Source: Robiginitomaculum sp. (GTDB lineage Bacteria; Pseudomonadota; Alphaproteobacteria; Caulobacterales; Maricaulaceae). Taken from it: 6,050 nucleotides of DNA. The notes under the pieces are model-generated. The model was not told where the DNA came from. It ran no database searches and saw only the letters and a list, made by a program, of their open reading frames with translations. Shown here one piece after another: positions 1 to 6,050 of this stretch (positions within the stretch are counted from its first letter, which is position 1; each line of letters begins with the position of its first letter). Position numbers and translations under genes: made by a program. Location of the stretch: contig JALWUB010000242.1 in assembly GCA_026993275.1 (NCBI GenBank), positions 1 through 6,050 on the forward strand. The letters are read 5' to 3'.

Positions 1-881
1 GGCGGGCGGTGCAGGCGGTGCTGGATGACGCCGGGCTGGCGCCGGCACAGCTTGATGTCATCGGGTTTCATGGCCAGACGGTGCTGCACCGCCCGCCCGC
101 AGGCGGCCGGGCCGGGCAGACCTGCCAGATCGGCGATGCGGCGGCGCTGGCGCGCGCCTTTGGTGTCAGGGTGGTGCATGCGTTTCGCGCAGCCGACATG
201 GCGGCGGGCGGCCATGGCGCGCCGCTGGCCCCGGCCTGGCACCGGGCGCTGGCCGCAGACTTGCCCAAGCCGCTGGCGGTGCTCAATCTGGGCGGCGTTG
301 CCAATCTGACCTGGCTGGGAAAAGACGGTGCCATGCTGGCCTTTGACACCGGCCCCGGCAATGGCCCGCTGGACGCATGGGTCAAGCAGCACGGTGCTGG
401 CGAGATGGATGCAGACGGGGCGCTGGCGGCGCAGGGCGCCGTTGATGACAAGGTGCTGGAGGCCCTGATGCAGGCGCCGTTTTTTGCGCGCACGCCGCCC
501 AAGTCCGCCGACCGCTGGGATTTCGATCTGGCGCCCATGCGCCATTTGGGGCTTGCGGATGGCGCCGCGACGCTGAGCGCCTGGTGCGCCGAATCAGTGG
601 CCCGCGCGGTGCAGCTGTTGCCAGCGCCGCCGCGGCAGATCCTGGTTACGGGCGGCGGCCGCCGCAATCCGGTGCTGATGGCCATGCTGGCGGCGCGCAC
701 GGGCAGGGATGTGCAGCCGGTGGAGGCGGCGGGCTGGCGCGGCGATGCGCTGGAGGCCGAGGCCTTTGCCTATCTCGCGGTGCGCCGCCTGCAGGGCCTG
801 CCCGCCAGCTGGCCCGGAACCACCGGCGTTGCGGCGCCGGTGTGCGGCGGCGTTATCGCCGTCCCTTCCTCGACGCCATGA
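1..881 (+). CDS. anmK: Anhydro-N-acetylmuramic acid kinase AnmK, 5'-truncated
   Basis: This cytoplasmic kinase of peptidoglycan recycling opens 1,6-anhydro-MurNAc and phosphorylates it with ATP to give MurNAc-6-phosphate. The frame is open to the left edge and ends at TGA 879-881. About 290 residues are visible against roughly 365-370 for the family, so the N-terminus with the MSGTSLDG-type nucleotide-binding motif is missing. Numbering from the codon at position 9, I see GFHGQT (19-24), QIGD (40-43), the GGHGAPL block (67-73), LNLGGVANL (92-100), DTGPGN with LDAW (113-124), APFF followed by PPKS (156-166), VTGGGRRNP (213-221) and the C-terminal GDALEAEAFAYLA (245-257). The Asp of DTGPGN aligns, as I recall, with the catalytic base described in AnmK structures. 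The usual DFR motif before GGHGAPL reads AFR here (residues 58-60). The GTG at position 9 is internal and not the start. The 3' end overlaps the convergent hydrolase gene by 29 bp. Confidence 0.95.
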   Translation, partial: RAVQAVLDDAGLAPAQLDVIGFHGQTVLHRPPAGGRAGQTCQIGDAAALARAFGVRVVHAFRAADMAAGGHGAPLAPAWHRALAADLPKPLAVLNLGGVANLTWLGKDGAMLAFDTGPGNGPLDAWVKQHGAGEMDADGALAAQGAVDDKVLEALMQAPFFARTPPKSADRWDFDLAPMRHLGLADGAATLSAWCAESVARAVQLLPAPPRQILVTGGGRRNPVLMAMLAARTGRDVQPVEAAGWRGDALEAEAFAYLAVRRLQGLPASWPGTTGVAAPVCGGVIAVPSSTP

Positions 882-1545
882 ACGCATCCATTTCCGGGTC
901 CACGGCGCCGTTCTGGCGGTAATCGAGATAGGCTTCGATGGCTTCGCGCATTTCTTCTGTGTGATTGTCAAACAGATGCCCGGCGCCCGGAATGACCGTG
1001 TGGGTCAGTTTGGTGCCGCGCTGAATGCGGATGCGTTCGCACACCCGTTCGATTTCATCGGGCGGGCAGATGCGGTCATTGGAGCCATACAGCATCAGGC
1101 CGGAAGCGGGGCAGGGGGCGAGAAAGCCGAAATCATACATGTTCATGGGCGGCGCCACCGAGATGAAGCCGCGGATTTCCGGCCGCCGCATCAGCAATTG
1201 CATGCCGATCCAGGCACCGAAGGAATGCCCCGCCACCCAGCAATAGGAGGCATTGGGGTTGAGCGCCTGCATCCAGTCCAGCACCGTGGCGGCATCCTGC
1301 AATTCGCCCTGGCCGTGGTCATATTCGCCGACACTGTTGCCAACGCCGCGCACATTGAAGCGCACCACCGCATAGCCGCGGTTCTTGAAAATGTCATAAA
1401 GCGTGGTCACCACGCGGGTGTTCATCGAACCGCCGCCCTGCGGATGGGCATGCAGAATCAGCGCCAGCGGCGCATCGTCGCTCTCAGCAGGGGCGTAATG
1501 GCCTTCAAGGCGGCCATCGGGGCCGGGAATGATGACTTCAGGCAT
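853..1545 (-). CDS. Alpha/beta hydrolase, COG2945-like, of unknown substrate
   Basis: This 230-residue single-domain alpha/beta hydrolase resembles the COG2945 family often annotated near suf genes in alphaproteobacteria. After MPEVIIPGPDGRLEGHY come the conserved LILHAHPQGGGSMN (29-42), RFNVRGVGNS (62-71) and the nucleophile elbow GHSFG with Ser108. The likely acid is Asp157 in GSNDRICPP and the likely base is His190 in GAGHLFD, so the Ser-Asp-His triad is complete. There is no signal peptide or membrane segment, so it should be cytoplasmic. I chose the ATG at 1545-1543 because the family typically begins MPEVxIPGPxGRLEG. The frame stays open to an ATG at 1746, but that extension is low-complexity and would cross the IscR-like operator. 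The ribosome binding site is weak. The gene diverges from iscR across 251 bp. The fold and triad are secure; the substrate and any link to Fe-S metabolism are not known. Confidence 0.9.
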   Translation of the reverse strand: MPEVIIPGPDGRLEGHYAPAESDDAPLALILHAHPQGGGSMNTRVVTTLYDIFKNRGYAVVRFNVRGVGNSVGEYDHGQGELQDAATVLDWMQALNPNASYCWVAGHSFGAWIGMQLLMRRPEIRGFISVAPPMNMYDFGFLAPCPASGLMLYGSNDRICPPDEIERVCERIRIQRGTKLTHTVIPGAGHLFDNHTEEMREAIEAYLDYRQNGAVDPEMDAFMASRKGRR

Positions 1546-1651
1546 GGGCTTCAGATCCCGTAATTGTGGAGTGCTGCTATGGGGGCATAGCGCTGGTCTT
1601 GAAAAAGGCGTGTGGAAAAACCTGGCATTTTGTGCATTTTCACGGTCTGTT

Positions 1652-1676
1652 ATTCTTGACTGATTTAGTTGGTTAT
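1652..1676. promoter_or_regulatory. IscR type 1-like operator upstream of iscR
   Basis: The 25 bases here match the published E. coli IscR type 1 consensus (left half ATASYYGACT, five-base W-rich centre, right half AGTCRRSTAT) at 22 of 25 positions by hand alignment. The core reads GACT, then GATTT, then AGT. The mismatches are site positions 3 (T for A), 19 (T for C) and 22 (T for S). The site lies 120 bp before the iscR start and 106 bp before the divergent hydrolase start. In E. coli, [2Fe-2S]-IscR binds such sites to repress its own operon. Autoregulation here is inferred from the site, its location and the cluster ligands kept in the IscR protein. Confidence 0.75.
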
Positions 1677-1684
1677 CGCACAAG
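1656..1684 (+). promoter_or_regulatory. Candidate iscR-suf promoter with its -35 inside the operator
   Basis: TTGACT at 1656-1661 is a good -35 hexamer and is embedded in the left half of the IscR-like site. With a 17-bp spacer the -10 would be CACAAG (1679-1684), which matches TATAAT at only three of six positions, so the call depends mainly on the -35. Bound IscR would cover the -35, consistent with repression. The transcript would then begin near 1690 and carry a leader of about 105 nt. An alternative, also weak, is TTGTGC (1630-1635) with TATTCT (1651-1656) at 15-bp spacing, which would put the operator over the start site. Confidence 0.35.
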
Positions 1685-1685
1685 A

Positions 1686-1735
1686 GCTTGTCAAGCATGC
1701 CGGGCGCGGCAGGGCCGCAGCCAGCATGCCCGGCG
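1686..1735 (+). other. GC-rich foldable leader segment before iscR
   Basis: This stretch between operator and start codon is dense in inverted and direct repeats. GCTTG-T-CAAGC (1686-1696) is a perfect small dyad. GCCGGGC (1699-1705) pairs with GCCCGGC (1728-1734), enclosing a second stem of GCGGC (1706-1710) with GCCGC (1714-1718) and a 9-nt bulge. AGCATGCCGGGCG (1694-1706) also recurs as AGCATGCCCGGCG (1723-1735) with one mismatch. No T-run follows, so it does not look like an intrinsic terminator. It may only be a leader hairpin shaped by high GC; function is unknown. Confidence 0.4.
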
Positions 1736-1796
1736 CCTTCTAGCACGGTCCGGGCGCCGCTGGCGAGTAAGGATGTGAGATTTCGAAGGGATTGTC

Positions 1797-2258
1797 ATGA
1801 AATTGACTGCGAAAGGGCGCTATGCGGTGATGGCTCTGGCCGATCTGGCTGCCCTCAACAGCGACGGGCCGGTAACCCTGGCCGAGATTGCCGAGCGCCA
1901 GGACATTTCGATTTCCTATCTGGAACAGCTGTTCGCCAAACTGCGCCGCCGCGGCGTCGTGCGCGGGGTGCGCGGCCCTGGCGGCGGCTATCATTTGACG
2001 CGCCCGGCCAGTGAAACCAGCATTGCCGACATCATTCTCGCCGTGGATGAAAGCATTGACACGGTGGCCTGCGACCGTCATTCCGAACTGGGCTGCACCG
2101 GCAAGACCGGGCGCTGCCTGGCCCATGATCTGTGGGACGAGTTGGGGCGCCATATCTATCTGTTTCTGAACTCGGTGACGCTGGATGACGTGCTCAACCG
2201 GCGGGTTCTGGGGACGGCGGGCGGGGCCCGTTTTGCCGGAGAGGGGGGACATTCATGA
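1797..2258 (+). CDS. iscR: Rrf2-family Fe-S transcriptional regulator IscR
   Basis: This 153-residue DNA-binding regulator senses cellular Fe-S status through a bound cluster and controls Fe-S biogenesis genes. The N-terminus MKLTAKGRYAVMALADLA is IscR-like rather than RirA-like. The winged helix-turn-helix spans about residues 26-69, with the recognition region ISISYLEQLFAKLRR (38-52) and the wing GVRGPGGGYHLTRP (57-70). Candidate ligands are Cys92, Cys100, Cys107 and His110, equivalent to Cys92, Cys98, Cys104 and His107 of E. coli IscR, but with longer gaps between the cysteines. The C-terminus after HDLWDELGRHIYLFLNSVTL is shorter than in E. coli. The start is ATG 1797 with AAGGGA at 1786-1791. 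The stop overlaps the next start (ATGA), so iscR and the desulfurase should be translationally coupled. An IscR-like operator lies upstream, suggesting autoregulation. Confidence 0.95.
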   Translation: MKLTAKGRYAVMALADLAALNSDGPVTLAEIAERQDISISYLEQLFAKLRRRGVVRGVRGPGGGYHLTRPASETSIADIILAVDESIDTVACDRHSELGCTGKTGRCLAHDLWDELGRHIYLFLNSVTLDDVLNRRVLGTAGGARFAGEGGHS

Positions 2259-3399
2259 GTTCTGCGGTTTATCTCGATTACAACGCCACGGCACCGCTGC
2301 GCCCCGAGGCCCGGGCGGCCATGCTGGAAGCCTTTGATGAGGTGGGCAATCCGTCATCGGTGCATGCGCCGGGCCGCCGCGCCCGCGGCCTGGTCGAACA
2401 GGCGCGCCGCGATCTGGCCCTGGCCCTGGGCGCGGCCCCGGCCGACGTGATTTTCGCCTCCGGCGGCACCGAGGCCAACAATCTGGGCCTGTTGGGGCTG
2501 GCGCGCGCCAATGATTGCGATGTGCTGCTGGTCAGCGCCATCGAGCATTCGAGCGTGCGCGTGGCGGCGCGCCAGGCGGGCCTGCCGGTCAGGACCATTG
2601 CCGCGCGCCAGGACGGCACCGCCAGCCTGGACGCTTTGCGCGGCATTCTGGACAGCCTGCCGGCGGATGCCAAACCGCTTTTGGCGCTGATGGCGGCCAA
2701 TAACGAAACCGGGGTGATTCAGCCTGTCGCCGAGGCGGCGCAGATGGTGCACGAGGCCGGCGGCCTGGTGCATGTGGACGCGGTGCAGGCGTTCGGCAAA
2801 ATGCCGCTGTCCCTGGCAGAGCTTGGCGCCGACAGCCTGGCGGTTTCGGCGCACAAGATCGGCGGTCCCATGGGCATGGGCGCGCTGGCGCTGGCGTGCA
2901 ACACCAGACTGGCCCCGCGCAGCCATGGCGGCGGCCAGGAGCGCGGCCATCGCGGCGGCACGGAAAACGTGCCCGGCATTGCCGGATTTGCCGCGGCGGT
3001 GCGGGCGGCCCTGCGCGATCTGCCCCGTTGCGCGGACATCGCCGCCTTGCGCGACCATGTGCAGGCGCAGCTTTTGGCGCTGGCCCCCGATGCCATTGCC
3101 GTGGGCGCAACGGCGCCGCGGCTGTGCAACACCCTGTGCCTGGCGACGCCGGGCTTTGCCGCTGATGTCCAGTTGATGAGCATGGACCTGGCCGGTTTTG
3201 CCATTTCCTCGGGCTCGGCCTGTTCGTCGGGCAAGGTCAGGGCCAGTGTGGCCATGCAGGCCCTGGGCCTGCCGGAGGATGCCACCACCGGCGCCATCCG
3301 CATTTCCCTGGGCGGCAGCACCACGCGTGACGAGCTGGACGCCTTCGCCGCCGCCTGGGGCGAGGCCCGTGAACGCACGCGCATGAAAGAGAGTGCCTG

Positions 3400-3400
<1 letters not shown>
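2255..3400 (+). CDS. iscS: Cysteine desulfurase, group I (NifS/IscS type)
   Basis: This PLP enzyme converts L-cysteine to L-alanine and holds the sulfur as a persulfide for cluster assembly. The 381-residue protein begins with the classic [15 protein letters not shown]. It shows [12 protein letters not shown] (67-78), the catalytic-site His98 in [16 protein letters not shown] (149-157), the PLP-contacting HVDAVQ (Asp175, Gln178) and the Schiff-base Lys201 in [22 protein letters not shown] follows (225-238), and then the persulfide Cys323 in SSGSACSSG. The long mobile loop around Cys323 marks group I, unlike SufS. It is shorter than E. coli IscS (404) and lacks its C-terminal tail. The start overlaps the iscR stop (ATGA), with a strong GGAGAGGGGGGA 5 bases ahead. 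The symbol is by type; annotators may call it nifS or a sufS paralogue. Sulfur delivery to SufB is inferred from the operon. Confidence 0.93.
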
Positions 3401-4889
<1,489 letters not shown>

Positions 4890-4890
<1 letters not shown>

Positions 4891-5027
4891 TGGCAAGGCA
4901 GGGAATGCATTGTCTTCCTCTCCCCGGCGGGGAGAGGGGGCAGGCCGGTTTCCCCCCCGTTTCACGGGGGAGGTGGTTGCCGAAGGCAAGCGGAGGGGGC
5001 GCTGCTGGCCCGCGCTGCACAAACTGA
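4890..5027 (+). CDS. Possible 45-codon ORF bridging sufB and sufC (doubtful gene)
   Basis: An ATG at 4890-4892 overlaps the sufB stop as TGATG, the same junction as at the sufB start, with GGAAGGGAG at 4872-4880 ahead of it. The frame runs 45 codons and stops at TGA 5025-5027, 12 bases before the sufC ATG and touching the sufC GAGGG. Its residues (MARQGMHCLPLPGG... ending AGPRCTN) are essentially the translation of the palindromic repeat in this gap, with no recognisable domain. It could be chance. If read, it would carry ribosomes across the gap and couple sufB to sufC, which matters more than the peptide itself. Confidence 0.2.
4914..5000 (+). repeat. Palindromic intergenic repeat between sufB and sufC
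   Basis: Three hairpins follow in series. The first is CCTCTCCCC (4917-4925) with GGGGAGAGG (4929-4937), a perfect 9-bp stem on a 3-nt loop. The second is CCCCCG (4954-4959) with CGGGGG (4965-4970), loop TTTCA. The third is TTGCC (4977-4981) with GGCAA (4985-4989), loop GAA, followed by GCGGAGGGGGC. This arrangement resembles the dispersed, mostly non-coding palindromic repeats found in many alphaproteobacterial genomes, recognised from memory and not by search. It sits in the only large gap of the gene train. In mRNA it would be highly structured and could protect the upstream sufB end or lower readthrough into sufC. No T-run follows any stem, so it is unlikely to be an efficient intrinsic terminator. 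Confidence 0.7.
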
Positions 5028-5039
5028 GGGTAAGACATA

Positions 5040-5795
5040 ATGCTTGATATCAAGAACCTGCACGTCAAGGTCGCTGGTGGCGGCGAGGAAATCCTCAAGG
5101 GGTTGTCCTTGTGCATTCCGGCTGGCGAGGTGCATGCCATCATGGGGCCAAACGGCACCGGCAAATCGACGCTGGCCAATGTGCTCGCCGGGCGCGAGGG
5201 CTATGAGATCACCAGCGGCAGCGTCTGTTATGAGGGCGAAGATTTGCTGGCCTTGAGCCCGGAGGAGCGTGCCGCCAAGGGCATATTCCTGTCGTTTCAA
5301 TACCCGGTGGAAATCCCCGGCGTGCCGGCGATGACATTCCTGCGCGCGGCCCTGAACGCCCAGCGCGAGCGCCGCGGCGAGGAGCCGCTGTCTGCGCCGG
5401 AGTTCATGAAGCTGGTGCGCGAAAAGGCGGCGCTTCTCAAGATCAAGCCGGACATGCTCAAGCGGCCGCTCAATGTCGGCTTTTCCGGCGGCGAGAAAAA
5501 GCGCATGGAGATTTTGCAAATGGCTGTGCTGGCGCCGCGCTTTGCCATTCTCGACGAGACCGATTCCGGGCTCGACATCGACGCGCTGAAAATCGTTGCG
5601 CAAGGGGTCAATGCCCTGCGCGCGCCGGACCGGTCCATGCTGGTCATCACCCATTACCAGCGCCTTCTGGACTATATCACCCCGGACCGGGTGCATGTCA
5701 TGGCGGGCGGGCGGATTGTCAAGAGCGGCGGGCCGGAACTCGCCAGGCAATTGGAGGCGGAAGGCTATGACGCCTATGCGGAGAGCGCCGCATGA
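5040..5795 (+). CDS. sufC: Fe-S cluster assembly ATPase SufC
   Basis: SufC is the ABC-type ATPase of the SufBCD complex. Its dimerisation on ATP reshapes SufB-SufD to allow cluster formation; it is soluble and not a transporter. The 251-residue protein, close to the usual 248, starts MLDIKNLHVKV. It has Walker A GPNGTGKST (36-44, Lys42), the Q-loop Gln87 in FQYPVEIPGV, and the SufC-type signature NVGFSGGEKKR (145-155). Walker B FAILDETDSGLD (168-179) carries Glu173, and His205 sits in ITHYQRLLDYI. The SufC hallmarks PVEIPGV and TDSGLDIDALK are intact. The start is ATG 5040 with GAGGG at 5026-5030. It is separated from sufB by 149 bp of repeat, whereas its stop overlaps the sufD start (ATGA), so SufC and SufD should be coupled. 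Confidence 0.97.
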   Translation: MLDIKNLHVKVAGGGEEILKGLSLCIPAGEVHAIMGPNGTGKSTLANVLAGREGYEITSGSVCYEGEDLLALSPEERAAKGIFLSFQYPVEIPGVPAMTFLRAALNAQRERRGEEPLSAPEFMKLVREKAALLKIKPDMLKRPLNVGFSGGEKKRMEILQMAVLAPRFAILDETDSGLDIDALKIVAQGVNALRAPDRSMLVITHYQRLLDYITPDRVHVMAGGRIVKSGGPELARQLEAEGYDAYAESAA

Positions 5796-6050
5796 ATGCC
5801 GCCGCGCCCCTTGAAGAGCAGTTTGCGCAACAGCTCGCGGCATTGCCCGCCCGTGCCGCGCGCCAGGCGGCGCTGGAGCGGTTCGCCAGGACCGGCCTGC
5901 CGCACCGGCGCATGGAGGGCTGGCGCTGGAGCGATGTGCGTGCGGCGCTGGCGCGCAAGACGGAGGCGGGCGGCCGTGCCGTGCCGCGCTTTGCCGCGCC
6001 GCACGGCGCCCTGCGCCTGCATTTTGCCGATGGCCGCCTGGATGATGCGC
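5792..6050 (+). CDS. sufD: SufD, N-terminal part, cut by the window edge
   Basis: SufD is the SufB paralogue that pairs with SufB and SufC in the assembly complex and contributes to iron entry and cluster formation. Only 86 codons are visible, of a family length around 420-440. The start ATG 5792 overlaps the sufC stop in ATGA, with GGAGAG at 5780-5785. The N-terminus MNAAAPLEEQFAQQLAALPA is followed by RQAALERFARTGLPHRRMEGWRWSDV (residues 24-49). That matches the SufD signature of an aromatic-rich segment after GLPxRRxExW, and the line continues VRAAL as in the family. The residues that act in cluster assembly lie further along and cannot be seen. Identity rests on this motif plus position after sufC. 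Confidence 0.92.
   Translation, partial: MNAAAPLEEQFAQQLAALPARAARQAALERFARTGLPHRRMEGWRWSDVRAALARKTEAGGRAVPRFAAPHGALRLHFADGRLDDA

Noticed and set aside
709..1563. Plus-strand open frame of 284 codons across the hydrolase gene.
   Set aside because: It is antisense to a hydrolase with a complete catalytic triad and has no coherent domain of its own.
1546..1746. N-terminal extension of the hydrolase from an upstream ATG at 1746.
   Set aside because: The extra 67 residues show no conservation I recognise, begin in the GC-rich hairpin region and cross the operator; the family start fits ATG 1545.
4917..4970. The sufB-sufC hairpins as an intrinsic terminator.
   Set aside because: The stems are GC-rich, but none is followed by a run of T, and sufC-sufD would be left without a visible promoter.
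4962..5843. Minus-strand open frame of 293 codons opposite sufC.
   Set aside because: Antisense shadow of a well-conserved SufC; the composition is rich in Arg, Ala and His and no motif is visible.

Overview
The window is GC-rich chromosomal DNA from a bacterium, most likely an alphaproteobacterium. It holds the 5' two thirds of a SUF iron-sulfur cluster assembly operon with its Rrf2-family regulator and, to the left, a truncated peptidoglycan-recycling gene. The alphaproteobacterial assignment rests on protein character: IscR with a group I cysteine desulfurase placed directly before sufBCD, a SufB without the N-terminal cysteine cluster of the enterobacterial protein, and a COG2945-type hydrolase next to suf. 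The sufB-sufC gap also carries a palindromic intergenic repeat of a kind common in that class. The genus cannot be told from this sequence.

Layout. Positions 1-881 (+) are the 3' part of anmK, cut by the window edge. It runs tail-to-tail, with a 29-bp overlap, into an alpha/beta hydrolase gene on the minus strand (853-1545). Positions 1546-1796 form a divergent control region. It holds a near-consensus IscR type 1-like operator (1652-1676) with a TTGACT -35-like element inside it, followed by a GC-rich leader that can fold. From 1797 the plus strand is one gene train: iscR (1797-2258), a NifS/IscS-type cysteine desulfurase (2255-3400), sufB (3400-4890), sufC (5040-5795) and the start of sufD (5792 to the edge). 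Junctions are overlapping (ATGA, TGATG, ATGA) except sufB-sufC, where 149 bp contain a three-hairpin repeat and a 45-codon frame that bridges most of the gap.

How the genes work together. The desulfurase takes sulfur from cysteine. SufB, SufC and SufD form the ATP-driven scaffold on which Fe-S clusters are built. IscR, which keeps three cysteines and a histidine able to hold a [2Fe-2S] cluster, probably senses cluster supply and represses its own operon through the operator in front of it. The remaining genes usually found in such operons (a SufS-type desulfurase, a SufT/DUF59 protein, an A-type carrier) would lie beyond the right edge, which is inference. The hydrolase may share the control region, but its role is unknown. 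Overall this is a conventional SUF locus; the points worth checking are regulatory and intergenic, and I found no sign of a wholly new system.
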